A stretch of DNA of 64,000 nt from Zarea fungicola (lineage: Eukaryota > Ascomycota > Sordariomycetes > Hypocreales > Cordycipitaceae). The position numbers and the translations under genes were made by a program. Shown here one piece after another: positions 35,413 to 48,659 of this stretch (position 1 is its first letter; each line of letters begins with the position of its first letter). The DNA lies in assembly GCA_900169235.1 (NCBI GenBank), contig FWCC01000054.1, positions 1 to 64,000 on the forward strand, in the 5' to 3' direction. The notes under the pieces are model-generated. The model made no database searches. It was not told where the DNA came from and saw nothing but the letters and a program-made list of their open reading frames with translations.

Positions 35413-36960
35413 ATGGCCGATCCAGAACTTGGCCACGGCGCCAACGGCAGCGACAGGGAGATGAAGATGTCCGAGGAAAAATCATCTGCAGAGGGCACGT
35501 CGCTGCCGCACCCACCCCAGGGCTTGCTTGCGCGACTCCGCAGTTTGGAAGCAAGCATGGACAAGAAGCTAGGCATTGAGTCAGACGCCATTGAGCGCAA
35601 ACGTGCCGAGGACCGCCAATATGTGCCGTGGCACGAGCAAATGTCCATGGCATTGCTGTGGGCGAGTGGCACCATGAATACGTCGTGCTTTGCTACGGGC
35701 TTCCTCGGCCATCAGTTTGGCCTTGATCTACGCCAGTCGATCATCACTACCGTACTAGTCTCGTTGCTGGGCGGCATGCTGGTTGGCGCCGCGGCTACTT
35801 TTGGCGCCGCGACGGGCCTGCGCCAGATGAGCGTCTCGCGGTTCTCTTTTGGTTGGTGGCCGAACAAACTCGTCGCGATCCTCAATGCAATCCAGCAGCT
35901 CGGCTGGGCAGCAGTTTCCTGCATCACGGGTGGCCTTGCGCTGACCGCAGTATCGGACGGCCGTGTGTCGCTCGTGCTGGGTATTGTCATTCTTGCAGTC
36001 GTGGCCTGGCTGATTTCTATCGTCGGACTGAATGCCATTCTTGTCTACGAACGCTACGCCTGGGTCATCTTCTTCGTCATCTTCCTCATAATATTTGGCG
36101 AGGCGAGCAAGTTTGCGGACAACACGACGCCAGCCAAAGTCGCTGGGGGGGACTTGGCTGGTTCGGTCCTGACTCTCATAGCCATTGTGTACGGATCCAG
36201 CGCAGCCTGGGCCACCGTCGCCAGTGACTATTATGTTCATTACCATGCCAATGTCAGCCGCGTCAAGGTTTTTGTGCTGACTACCATTGGTATTGCAGCC
36301 CCGACAGCGATTGGCATGATTGCTGGCTGTGTTGTGGCATCGGCGCTGGATAACAAGCCCGAGTGGAATGACGCATATAATGAGGGCCTTGGATACGTAA
36401 TTCAGGCCGCCCTCTTTCCAAGAGCTTTTGCAAAGTTTCTTCTGACCCTGCTGGTTCTCTCTGGTATCAACACCAATGTCATTGGCATTTACAGCGCCGC
36501 ACTGTCTTTTCAGCAAATCTCGCGCCCATTCGCGCTTATCCCGCGCTTCCTCTGGATGCTCTTTTCCCTCGTCTGCATCCTAGCACTGGCCATTGGTGGA
36601 CGCGAGCAGCTGAACCAGTATTTGCAGTCCTTCCTCTCTCTTCTGGGTTACTGGTGCACCTCATACATGGTCATTATACTCGAAGAGCACTATATTTTCC
36701 GCAAACGCAGCTTTGAAAACTACGACTTGGATGGTTGGAACACACCGAGTCGGCTGCCGTTGGGTATCGGTGCCTCGGTGGCATTTGCCCTCGGCGTCGT
36801 AGCTTGGTGTATGGGCATGAGTCAGACTTGGTTTGTAGGGCCACTGGCAAAGCTCATTGGCGGTAGCGGCGGCGATGTTGCGAATGAGTTTACATTCGTT
36901 GTGACTGCTCTTGCCTATGCACCGGCTCGCTACTTGGAGCTAAAACATTTTGGTCGGTAG
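35413..36960 (+). CDS. NCS1-family purine/cytosine permease (515 aa)
   Basis: Plasma-membrane proton symporter for cytosine and purines, related to yeast Fcy2 and Aspergillus FcyB. It is a single exon. An N-terminal hydrophilic region of about 85 residues ends in QYVPWHEQMSMALLWASGTMNTSC, the conserved entry to TM1. About 12 membrane segments follow to residue 510, including LLGGMLVGAAATFGAATGLRQ, the RFSFGWWPNK loop, and VLSGINTNVIGIYSAALSFQ in the TM8 region typical of Fcy-type carriers. The hydrophilic loop EEHYIFRKRSFENYDLDGWN precedes the last segments. The length is normal. The C-terminus is short (LELKHFGR). The exact substrate cannot be set from sequence; other NCS1 branches carry uracil, allantoin or thiamine. 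Confidence 0.9.
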   Translation: MADPELGHGANGSDREMKMSEEKSSAEGTSLPHPPQGLLARLRSLEASMDKKLGIESDAIERKRAEDRQYVPWHEQMSMALLWASGTMNTSCFATGFLGHQFGLDLRQSIITTVLVSLLGGMLVGAAATFGAATGLRQMSVSRFSFGWWPNKLVAILNAIQQLGWAAVSCITGGLALTAVSDGRVSLVLGIVILAVVAWLISIVGLNAILVYERYAWVIFFVIFLIIFGEASKFADNTTPAKVAGGDLAGSVLTLIAIVYGSSAAWATVASDYYVHYHANVSRVKVFVLTTIGIAAPTAIGMIAGCVVASALDNKPEWNDAYNEGLGYVIQAALFPRAFAKFLLTLLVLSGINTNVIGIYSAALSFQQISRPFALIPRFLWMLFSLVCILALAIGGREQLNQYLQSFLSLLGYWCTSYMVIILEEHYIFRKRSFENYDLDGWNTPSRLPLGIGASVAFALGVVAWCMGMSQTWFVGPLAKLIGGSGGDVANEFTFVVTALAYAPARYLELKHFGR

Positions 36961-37423
36961 ACTGCGAAGGTTGCTGGTGTTTTATTGCGATACAAGGAGG
37001 TTCTTAGAACGCCATCACTACCACGCAGAGTCTATATATAGAATCGGCTGCAGATATGTCTCTTGCAAACTGTTCCAATTCATACGGGCATAGCAATAAC
37101 GGAAACAAAAAAAAATTAAACATTCACTTGATGGGCACTCAGTTCCCTTTGTCTTTATTGTACTCTTGTATTAATGTCGGCTATAACGGTATCAACGCCA
37201 GACGTAAATTCCGGTCTCCGCTGGCTGTAGTGCCGGGCTTTTATACTGTGGGGAAGTCGATGGAGCCGAGGTTCAGTCTGACAGCGCCAAATGGAAATGC
37301 TCACCAGTTTATTCATTCACTTTTCTCTTACTGGCTGCATATCCTAATTTAGCGGCCTCTAATTAGAGACTTATCAATCTCTCATAATCTATTATTCCCA
37401 GCAATTGCAGGCGATCGGCAAAC
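36961..37423. other. Intergenic between permease and serine hydrolase genes
   Basis: 460 bp in tandem orientation. It has a 10-base A-rich tract near 37106-37118 and otherwise unique sequence. No gene is seen. Confidence 0.4.
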
Positions 37424-38853
37424 ATGGACCAGATTGATCGCGTTCTGCGCAAGTATGCGGCGGAAGGCGATGACACCAAAGATAAGCTCTATGGTGCTTC
37501 TTTCGTCCTTACAGACCGCAATGGTACAGGATACCCTCCCCTTCTTCACCATTACTGTATTCTCGAGGAATAAAACCACTGACGAGTCTCGCTAGGCGTC
37601 ATCTACTCTGGATCGTCCGGTCGCATCAGCTCGGAGCCGTCAGCGCAACCTTTCACTGACAAGTCTTTCAGCTGGGTCGCCTCTTTGACCAAGCTCGTTA
37701 CATCCACTGCACTTCTCCAACTGGTAGAGAACGGAAAACTTACACTTGATCAAGATTTACGTCCGATTGTGCCGTATTTTGCCGAGGTGCGGATCTTGAA
37801 GGGCTTTGATGAGAACAACAAGCCTGTCACGTCGCAGAACAAAGATCCTATCACGTTACGGTATGGGAAACTATCAATCGAAAACACAACAATGTAGAAC
37901 TCTTTTAAACTGACTCAATGATAGCCAGCTTCTTACGCATACAGCTGGTTTCGCCTATGAGTTTTCCGATTCCAAGGTCCTTAAGTGGTCACGTCAACAA
38001 GGTCGCCAGGTCTGGCGCGTGCAATGGTCCGTTGAGGAGATCTCAACACCGCTTCGCTTCGCTCCCGGCTCATCCTGGGGCTACGGCGTCAGCACTGACT
38101 GGGCCGCCATAGTACTTGAGGCCATCACAGGCCGCACCCTCAACGACTATACGGGTGAGTACATCTTTCGCCCCCTGGGCATGGCCGACTCCGGTTTCAA
38201 CCCCAAGCTGCTGCCACAGACGGCGAACCGCACTGTGCAGGCTGCGATGCGCAACATCAAGACCGGTGAGCTGGCCAGTGCCGCCAATTTCCAGCTGCCG
38301 ACGGAGCATGAGGTGGACAGCGGCGGCGGCGGTCTCTATACCACGCCCTATGACTATGCGACCTTCCTGCGCGGTCTGCTTGCCGGACGTCTGCTTCGGG
38401 AGGAGACGTTTGCCGAGATGCTGAAGCCGCAGCTCGACGCCGGCCTGGCCAAGTATCTCAAGGCGGTGGCCTTTCACCCTACGGTGCGCAACACATTTGT
38501 GCCCGAGTTTCCGGGCGCGCCTATCCCGCTCAACCATAGCCTAGGCGGACTCCTTAACTTGGTCGACGTCCCTGGCAAGCGCCGCGCGGGCAGCATGGCC
38601 TGGAGTGGGATGCATAACTGTCGCTGGGTAAGTATAATAGAAGACGAAATGCCCGCTTCTCTTTTCAGACTCCGTGTTAAAGCAATCCAGCAATTGACTA
38701 ACTTGAACTTAGTGGATCGATACCAAGACGGGAATCGCAGGCGTGTTGATTGTCAACATTCGACCTCACGGCGACCAAGTTGTAGCCAAGTTGTACAATG
38801 AACTGGAACTGGCTACATATGCTGCTCTCTCATCGATGAAGAGCAAGATCTAA
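37424..38853 (+). CDS. Beta-lactamase-fold serine hydrolase (four exons, 402 aa)
   Basis: Member of the class C beta-lactamase/transesterase fold (relatives include EstB-type esterases and the LovD acyltransferase). Exons are 37424-37523, 37596-37860, 37925-38627 and 38713-38853, all with GT-AG ends; the junctions restore family motifs. The nucleophile is in the SLTK motif (S about 63, K about 66). LLTHTAGFAYEF follows the second junction. The second catalytic tyrosine is most likely in PGSSWGYGVSTDWA (Y about 175). GGGGLYTTPYDYATFLRGLL and WSGMHNCRWWIDTKTGIAGV near the C-terminus match the family. No signal peptide is seen, so it is probably cytosolic. It has no neighbouring polyketide synthase or peptide synthetase, so a role in secondary metabolism is not indicated. 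Substrate unknown. Confidence 0.87.
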
Positions 38854-41716
38854 GGGATTATATGAATGGGCGAGGGGCAGGGCGAATGGTTTGGTCTGTC
38901 CATGCTATTCTTCCATCTCATACAAGCGCTTGCTTGCCATTCTTTGTCTAGTCATATTATTGGCTAAGAGTAGGCGTACCAAATACCATTTCATAGATAG
39001 AAAAAAAACCATTTGGCAATAAAATATGAGATGAATGTTGGTAATACAGTTTGCGTGCTTCCCCAAGACCCGTCCAACGCCGAGGCATCTGTTATGGTCC
39101 TGGCTTGATACCTTGGCCTGAGTGCAGGCGCTTGGTAGATCAGATTCCCGCTCACAATATTTGTATATTAGTCGAAGTGTCAGGTCATGAACGTACTGAG
39201 GTTACCCAAAACTACGTGGCCAGTGACGAAATAAAACGGCAGGCCGTGAAAGCAGTAGCTCGGCTCTGGAGCTGACTCTGGGCGGAAGAGGATGACGGCA
39301 ATTATCCACGAGAGTGGATTCCCGTCTGCCATGATTCCCTGAACAGTGGCAGGGCTGTCTCCAATCTCCAAAGGGTCCTGCTTGGGGGGGATGGAGTCAC
39401 TCGGCACGGATGGGCTGCGAACGATGCAGAGCTGTCGAAGACTAGGAGGTGCGAAGTTCCAAAGCGGCCTATCAGCTAGATTAATGGTAACTGAGAATTA
39501 TTTTCTTCAGTCCATTATATGCCCATAATAAAGAGAGTTGTAGCTTACACCCTTTTTCGTTTCCATAATTACGATATCGACTCTAGATCTAGCACTAGAA
39601 TTCAAACAGTAATGTTAATACATCATAGTTTTTTTTTTGTCTCTGATAGTAAAGAAACTTTTAAATGCAATATCTACGCTATTATTTTATTTCCCGCATT
39701 ATTTGTTTCCTCCCAGCTCTCTTCTTTGTTTTATTCCTTCACTCCTCATAAAACACAACCAAGCCAGTTTGAAAAAGACCACGGGGTTCACATCAATGAA
39801 TTCTATTGGCAGCGCGGCTCACTCAGGCCAAGCCCGTGCATCATTTGCAACCCCTCTAGGGCATTTTAAAGCTTGCATTGCGTCGGAGGTGGCACAACCA
39901 GCTGAACCTGAAAATGCACCAAGGTCGCGTTCTTCATTCGTCCATCTCTCTCCCTACTTCATTTTCATTTTCATTTTAACTTCCACTTTTTAAACGAACA
40001 GGTGGGCAGTGCAAAAGGTGCCATGTACCGTTTGTGATTCCCACGTTCTCGGCCAGTCTTGGCGTGAGCCGGTATATTAAGGACATCTGATGAAATAGGG
40101 AGGGGTATGTTACATGGGTCAAAGTCCAGTGATGTCGGTCGACGCCCCGGGAAACGCCTTCAAGGGCCCCAATAAGCCGATAAGCCACCGATTAACATAA
40201 GAACTTAAAATAACATCGATAGCTTCGTAGAGCTGGAACGTCGTATGCAGCAACGAATGCTCCATCTCGTTAATCTGCTTCGGGAAGGTGATCCCAACTG
40301 TCATCCCCACATGCAAAGGATTGATTTCGGCTGTCACTCTTGTCTCGTCTCTTTCAATGCCGTCCTCCCATTTCTGCATCTGACAACAATGCAGCGGAGA
40401 ATTTAACCTATCGTGCTAGTCGTGGCAAGGAGCTCCTAGTGCTGCCACACTTTAATGTTTGTTACAACGACTAGGCTGGGCGACCGTCAACGTGACCGCG
40501 CATGTGAGCTGAAATGTACAATATTGAGTTAGGGTCTGATTGGTGAATTACTCTCTTTCCCTCTCGCATCGGTTCTTTTGTAATAAGTAAAAGCCACAAA
40601 AGCCGGCTGTCAGGCTTTTCCGCTCGAGGCTTTTCCAAATGGAGCAACTGGCTATCTCGATTCACTTGGCGGCTGAATTGGACGCAGCTGCAAACACGAC
40701 ATATTGGATGGACACCAGCTTGCAATGTGCTATAATTAGCTGCCAAGACAAGATACGCCATTTTGCCAATTGTATGGCTGGTCATTATTGGTTCCTTGCC
40801 CCGGGCCGGCCTGCCCGTCACCTCTTGGCTCCTTTGTCTCTATGTGATGGAACAGGCAGCCCAGTTGGGAAGGTGATGCGGGTGCCTGTTAATGTATGCT
40901 GTGCAACCCATTGTACGAGGCACGAAAAGGACGCCAAAGATGCAGTATTGGACAAATATTGACATGGCCGGACGGTAGGCAAGGGGTAAATGGAAAGGAG
41001 CACTTCGGAATTGTCCATCAGTCAGAGACAATGGACGCAAAGGGGACATAAGCCCCGAAAAGCCACCGGCACTATGCCATCGTCATCGGAATATTCAAGG
41101 ATAATATTGGCGCTCAGGTCACCTCGAGAGCTCAATGGCGTAGCCACCCATGTGCCGTACAGGAAAACCCCCGACAGATAAACTATCGAAATACATCTGC
41201 TCATTTGCAAGCCACCTCCAGCCGTCGACCTAGAGACTAAGATGGATGTAGAAGCTCAAAGAATCACAAAGTTGCATTGATGCGTCGGGGTGCCGAGCAA
41301 TCTATGTATGCTGGTCTGCATCAATTTGCACCTTCCACATTCTCTCATTTTGCTTTGGGTGACAAATTAAGTTCTGTTAGATGTTCACTTTATCCTCTGC
41401 CGCTTATTTTTCCTCGGAACTGTGGTCGCCTTGATTCTGGAAAGGGCAGGTCGGAGCATATCGTCGGCTTGGGATCAGCCACACACACATACCGTTGTGC
41501 CGGAAAGATAGAGTGCTGAAACCTAATCGAAGCTGATGAATAGGCGGTTGTTGCATCTTGGGAGCTGGGTCGAGAATAAGATAAATAGTCTCGTCCATTC
41601 CGTCAACTTTGAACGATTCAGCAAGCTCCTGCAGTTCATTAGCAAAGTCTCTTCATTCAAATTCATACACACTTCTCTGTTACATCCTCTTCCTTGACTT
41701 CACATTCGTGTTCAAG
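38854..41716. other. Intergenic upstream of the subtilase gene
   Basis: About 2.9 kb without a supported gene. The last 130 bases before the protease start contain ATAAGATAAATAG near 41575-41587, which includes a GATAA word of the type bound by the nitrogen regulator AreA/Nit2; this is a weak, single-site indication. A minus-strand frame at 40379-40119 (86 codons) has no recognisable motif. Confidence 0.4.
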
Positions 41717-43092
<1,376 letters not shown>

Positions 43093-44443
43093 TAGGCCGA
43101 AACATGGGGGAGCGCGGTAGAGCGAGATAGAAATGCATTTAGGCGAGGTGGAGAGTGAAATGGCATCCCGCTTTTACTACTTTCCTAGCAGGCAGAAGCG
43201 ATTGTGTGGCTGACTGGCGTTCAAACAAGGGGTTTCTTGAAGCCGGGGTTGCGTCCTTGGCACTCACACTTCTCTCTTTCTTCCTCGCCTCCGCTTTATA
43301 ACTATTGCTTACGGCTAATATTGAATTTGAATCAAGTGCATATTGCAAAATTTCGGTGTTGAGGCGTTCACGAACATTAACAAGTGATGTGATTCAGACC
43401 AAGCCATTGTAATAATTAATGCACAACGCCAAATAAGCAGGCGTTATTGGGATGATTTACATACGACACCAGACAAAATGATGTGAAGACGTAGTAAACA
43501 TTGAGTCAAAACTAAACGTAACGGGAGTGCTCAAAGCCGAAGCCTCGATGGCTTGAAAGGCCAGCAAGCCTCAGTAGCTGGTGAGCTGAATGTACCGACG
43601 GCGGCGCGGTTGGCCCATTGTGCACGGGATTTCACGTAGCTGGTAGCCAAATTTATGATGGTCCATGAACGCCAAGGGTCACGTCAACAGGCTACGTCAG
43701 GGCAGGTTTTGTGATACCATATGAGGCGTTTTTGGCTAACATTGTCAGTCGGCAGCTGCACCCGGTGAGAGGGTGTGGAGATAAGCTTAGGCTTGCGGAG
43801 GAGGGCCATGTCATGTTGGTCGTATTGCCTGTTTTGGGAAGCGAAGAGATCAAGGCACTAATGACGGCACACAGCCATTGGGTGCGTGGGCAGCTTTTCT
43901 ATTATTAAGCTGGCATGGCTTGGGGGTTATTTGGTTTAAGATGCGTGGATGATGCGAGTCGGGGCATTCGCTACCTTGATAGTTGGTCAGAATAGTTGAA
44001 ATGGAGAACATGGTGTGAGGCACTAACAGTGCCTGGAACGCGAAACTTTCAACTGCCATGGAGCAGAGGACGGTAGATAGTATGCGGATAGGTCCCGCGA
44101 TTGAGTGCCGATTTGTGTCTGCAGGATGAGTTTTCGGCGTATGTTCTTTGGATACCTAGAAAGTGTGCGCGAGAGCTTCAAACGTCTCGAGCTTCTTTAT
44201 CAGCAGCAATAAGGGATGGGTATCATAAGTCGGAGCCGCAAACATAGGTTGCCAGGATGATGCTTTCTAAGTAGTCGAATCTGAAAATTCCAAGACGGTT
44301 TCATGAATGACGATGGTTTGGGCTGGCTGTCATAAGTTTTCTCAGGGCTATAGGGTAAGCTACGAGAATCGACAGGAAAGCTACTTAAGCACTCAGGGAG
44401 AACTGTCGTCACATTTGCCGGTGAATGGAGCTTTATAAATGTC

Positions 44444-44467
44444 AAAAAAAAAAGAGAGAGAGAGAGA
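44444..44467. repeat. Poly-A plus (AG)n microsatellite
   Basis: A run of ten A is followed by about seven AG units. Confidence 0.9.
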
Positions 44468-44999
44468 TAAATTGACACGTACGAGCTGGTGTCGAAAGAT
44501 TGGAACCAAATCTTTGTGAGGCTATCTCGACAGTGGTGGCGAGAGCCGGGGTGTGAGCCTTGGGGAGCCGCTAGAAACTGAGGGTATTCCGAAAAAGGCA
44601 GGTTGTAAAGGTCGGGGGCCAAGGGATCTTCAAGTTTCGATGGTGGTTGTTGAAGGAACGATAAGGCTCTCGATGGAATCGGTTATGCATGCAATGTAAT
44701 TCTTTTTTTGAAAGCATGTATTAATAGTTCAGGCCAATGAATCCATTAAACTCTGTGAATTGTTGGAAGGCTGGCACTAGCAGATGTTCAATTGATGCCA
44801 TCAGGGAGGACTGTGATGCTTTACCACCCCAAAATGCATTGACCACTCTTCTCGGCCATGGTAGCCGCCCTGTCGCTGCTAGGAAGCGACGCCCTCGCCA
44901 TTAGCTGTAAATAGCAACCATGCCTAAAGAAAGTTGAGAACTCAAACCAGCGAGATCCACAACGTTGACACGGGACCATAAAAAAAAAAAAAAAAAAAA

Positions 45000-45001
45000 N
45001 N
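45000..45001. other. Assembly gap (two N)
   Basis: The two N bases sit between a run of 20 A (44980-44999) and a run of 15 A (45002-45016). True tract length is unknown. Confidence 0.99.
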
Positions 45002-47437
45002 AAAAAAAAAAAAAAAGGAACTCGACATAAAGAAAAACAGGACACGGGTACCAGCTCCGGCGCAGCACAAATTGAAGCGAATACTGATAGCTTCCTTTTT
45101 CCTGCGCCAGCCGGAACCAGTCCCACTGTGAGCAAAAAAGGGCAGTGCGAGTAGCACAGAGCTAATTTTGGCGGGCTTCCGCAAAAGAATAAGAAGAACT
45201 GATAAATTGCTAATACTCCGTACTCCTTGTGCAGTTACGACTGAAGCTAGTCATTTTGTGACTACTGACTGTCTTGCTCATCCGTAATTAAAGTTGAGGC
45301 CATCCGGGTGACTCAACGGCGAACTGGGCTTGTCCTAGCGCCAAACGCTGATTATGTTAGTTATTATCGAGGTTGCATGTTAGCGCCATCAACGGACAAG
45401 TTACAATGCGCAACTTGTTACACTCTGTGGCTAACTACTTGGTCTACTTGTCAACCAACTACGGCCTCCACCGTATGGTAGCCATCTTTAAAGCTCAAAC
45501 AACGGCCACTGGCGCTTTGTTCCCTACAGCGTGGCAGTACAGACCGGCAGCCTTACCCGAGCATACTGGAATAAAAAGATGAAATTTTTCAGTCAAGCCC
45601 TTCAACCTCTGTACGGATTGACGCTGCATCGTAAATCAATTTGCTCTTGGCTCCTCCCTGTACTTGATTTCGTTTATTTCTGAATCCTCCAGCACCATCG
45701 AATTGCTTCTTACAAGTTCACACCATCCACGGTACACTCCCCTCTTTGAGCCTTCAGGCGCTGGTTGCCAATTGTCGCATAACTTACTCAAGGAATTAGT
45801 ACAGGACCGCGTTGCAAAATGTAGTGTCAATTGCATCATGAAATGTGTTCAACAGCTGAATGAATTGTACATTCCGCCCATTTGCTTTCCTTTCTCTTCT
45901 TCGTCAGCTGCGTTGCTTATGCGACATCGAATACGTTACTCGCCGCGAATAGAGCACGCGTAGAGTCATGTTGGCTGTCATCGAGGCTGGAAGAAAGAAA
46001 AAAGTGTGACGCAGGATGTGCACGTACACATAGTAGCCCCGTGGACCATGCAAGCCACACAATATGCCTGCCTGGCAACAGCCCGTTCACACCCTCCCTT
46101 GGCCTAACTAGATTTCCCCTGTTTCTTCGCAAACCTTGAGAAGTTTGTTAGTCGTTTGTTCAATGACTCCACAACGTACGCGACTGTAGCAGGCAGGCAG
46201 ACAGGCAACCAATATTCGCCAAACTGAGCCTCAGCCATGTCTACAAGGCAGCAAGACTAAATTCGGCTGGTGGCTGTTGAGAACCAATAACTGACATTGA
46301 TTCAAGATGTAAAGCCTATACAGCGCATTCAGAGGCCATGTTTCACGGCCTTCGGCGGTTAACATAGCATCACCAATCAAATCAGTAATTAAGCTCGTAG
46401 CACTTAGAAGCGTCTAGCAGCATCTAACTGCATGGAAGATGGTTGTCTTCTTTTGTGGATTGCCTGTCAACATACAGCCGGCTACGAATATCCGTGACGA
46501 CGACCACTAATGTCAACGCATGAGTTGGTCCATTTTCTAGTTTAGGCAATCAATTCGAGAATGTGACAACGACGACTAATACAACCCAAAACACGTATAA
46601 CCGCTTTTAGGCTTTATTCAACTCACTACGCTGCACAAGGTAGCGATACCTAGTGCCTACCTTGTAATTCTTGTCCGATGTACTAAGTAATATTGTGTGA
46701 CTAGCTGCTTTCAAGTGGGTTGCTATGGCTTCTACCACCGAATTCTTGTTCCCTCGGGCTGTTCTGCGGTGCTGTGGCATTCGCAAGGCGTAGAGGTAAT
46801 AAGGCGAGCCCTGTTGACGACGCAGCCTCTACGCAACGCCTTGTCAACATGCGCGTCCTCACCAATGTACTAACCCAGCGGAGTAGGGTCAGCCAGCCCA
46901 AAGCCTACACTCACCCCGCTAAACCCGTTGTGGCTTTGCCGTCTTTGTTTAGCTTCAGCCCTGCGTTTTGGAACTGCCCCCATGAGTCACTGAACTTTCC
47001 AGTGACTGTATTGCTCCATAATTACTGCTTAGTATGCACTGCAAGGGTGACGAAGAGCATTTTTCCCTCCCTACCAACCTACGTACACAACCGGGGGAGG
47101 TGGGGACATGGGCGTGCGTCATGTCACGGCCACAATTTAGATGAGGTATCTTCCCCACCTATTTTTGCGCAGATCGGTACCTGTAGTCCGTACACGGGTG
47201 CTGCTCCCGCCAGCCCAAACTGGCGCCCACGATGCCTTTGCCAATTTTTTTTCTGCCTGCCTACGTAGTGGATGCGCGGCGGCCTATAATCGAATAACCG
47301 GTGACACGGCAAGCCCAAAAAAACATGGCAGGTCGCTCCACAGGAAACTACGTCCGGCTGCAGCGCCCGAACGACCACCGCGTAAAAGGTACAAACGGCT
47401 GTCGAATACAGCATAATTCGGAACCGATCGATTCATC

Positions 47438-47445
47438 TATATAAG
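47438..47445 (+). promoter_or_regulatory. TATA box of the small Ser/Lys-rich gene
   Basis: TATATAAG lies 164 nt before the ATG at 47609, followed by a C/T/A-rich leader poor in G. This layout is typical of strongly or conditionally expressed fungal genes. Confidence 0.6.
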
Positions 47446-47608
47446 ACTCCAGTTTCCTCCTCATCAACTTCAATTGCTACTCCTCATCACTCAAAACACA
47501 TTCAACCAGCTTCGCTACAGCCCTCAAAGCTACTACACAAACAAACCGACCAAACCCACTTACATACACACCTTTACCTCTTCACCCTACAACAACGCAA
47601 CAGCCATC

Positions 47609-47935
47609 ATGTCTGCTCACTTCGGTTCCAACATCAACTCCGTCCGCGTTGCTGACCGCAAGCACGTCAATCCCATCCTCGAGGGCATCCTCTACACAAC
47701 CGACCGCAAAGCTCAGGTTGCCATCCTTCAAAACGAGAGCCGCCGCACATCGACCTCGTCCTCGAGCTCGTTCTTCTCCCGAAAGAACTCATCCAGCTCC
47801 CGCAAAAACTCGGTCATCTCTCCCGATACCATCTCCGTCGCTTCCTACGAGAAGGAGAAGAAGAAGAAGTCGCTCTTCGGCATGTCCTCTCACGGCAGAA
47901 ACCACGGTGTAATCGGCAGAACCAACATCATGTAA
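47609..47935 (+). CDS. Small Ser/Lys-rich protein of unknown function (108 aa)
   Basis: I do not recognise the family. The ATG (CATCATGTC) follows a well-formed TATA box and leader, which supports a real gene. The first 50 residues look ordered and may be conserved (MSAHFGSNINSVRVADRKHV, then NPILEGILYTTDRKAQ). The middle is Ser-rich with basic residues (SSSSSFFSRKNSSSSRKNS) and could be phosphorylated. A EKEKKKKS patch and GRNHGVIGRTNIM close the protein. No signal peptide or membrane segment is seen. It is convergent with ASK1. Confidence 0.75.
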   Translation: MSAHFGSNINSVRVADRKHVNPILEGILYTTDRKAQVAILQNESRRTSTSSSSSFFSRKNSSSSRKNSVISPDTISVASYEKEKKKKSLFGMSSHGRNHGVIGRTNIM

Positions 47936-48659
47936 ACTTGATGCTTGTTCATTGCTGAGTTGCACTTGGGTTTCATTTTCTCTCTTACAGACGACTGCTA
48001 TACGACTTAAACATAATGACTCGGCAGAAGCAGGGAGCTGTTTAAAAAACAACAACACGCTGCTACAAAACAACCCCCAAAAAAGTCTACACCAGCTCCC
48101 TGCTTCAGGGCCGCTCTTACTCTTCTTCTCAGATTACATGGCATTGGAGTTTTTTTTTGTCTTTTCTTTACAACGCATATAGACAAGAGATGGGATTTTC
48201 TTCCGCAACCCCACCTTTTTTGACCCTTGGTCACAGAAACTGCTGGGATTTGCTTTTACTTTTTATTCAAGCTGGCTACAGCGAATGATTCCCCTTTGGC
48301 TCTTGTAAACAGCAACAAAAGTCGAATTCCATTTGTCTGACAAAGACTTGGGACGGCAAATCCTAGTTCTCGATATTTAATACAACTGTTATAAATCACT
48401 TCTTTCTGTCTGGAGATGCTCTTGTGAATTGTCCCGGATATCTTGAGACTATTTCCGCCTCGTCCTTGACTCTGCTACTCCGCAGGGTCAGCATTGTGAA
48501 CACTGAATCTGATAACGGCTAGACCCCGTTTCCAATGTCCATTATCTTTTCAAATCGAATCATTTTATTTACCATAATGTCATGTGACAATTGTCATTTG
48601 TCGTTTCTTATTCATAATTCATAATTCATAATTTATCATTAGTCTATTGAGTCATGACA
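47936..48659. other. Intergenic between convergent genes
   Basis: This is shared 3' flank of the small gene and ASK1. It includes an ATTCATA tandem repeat at 48610-48637. No gene is seen. Confidence 0.4.
48610..48637. repeat. Short tandem repeat, ATTCATA unit
   Basis: Three exact copies of the 7-mer ATTCATA (48610-48630) and a degenerate fourth copy lie about 20-50 bp beyond the ASK1 stop codon, in its likely 3' UTR. Confidence 0.85.

Noticed and set aside
35755..36516. Minus-strand frame of 253 codons opposite the permease
   Set aside because: Antisense of membrane-segment codons; lacks hydrophobic segments or known motifs.
40119..40379. Minus-strand frame of 86 codons
   Set aside because: Reasonable composition but no family motif, no splice signals and no promoter features; not enough to call a gene.
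44200..44622. Minus-strand frame of 140 codons
   Set aside because: Contains the reverse of the AG microsatellite and low-complexity Ser/Leu runs; no family resemblance.
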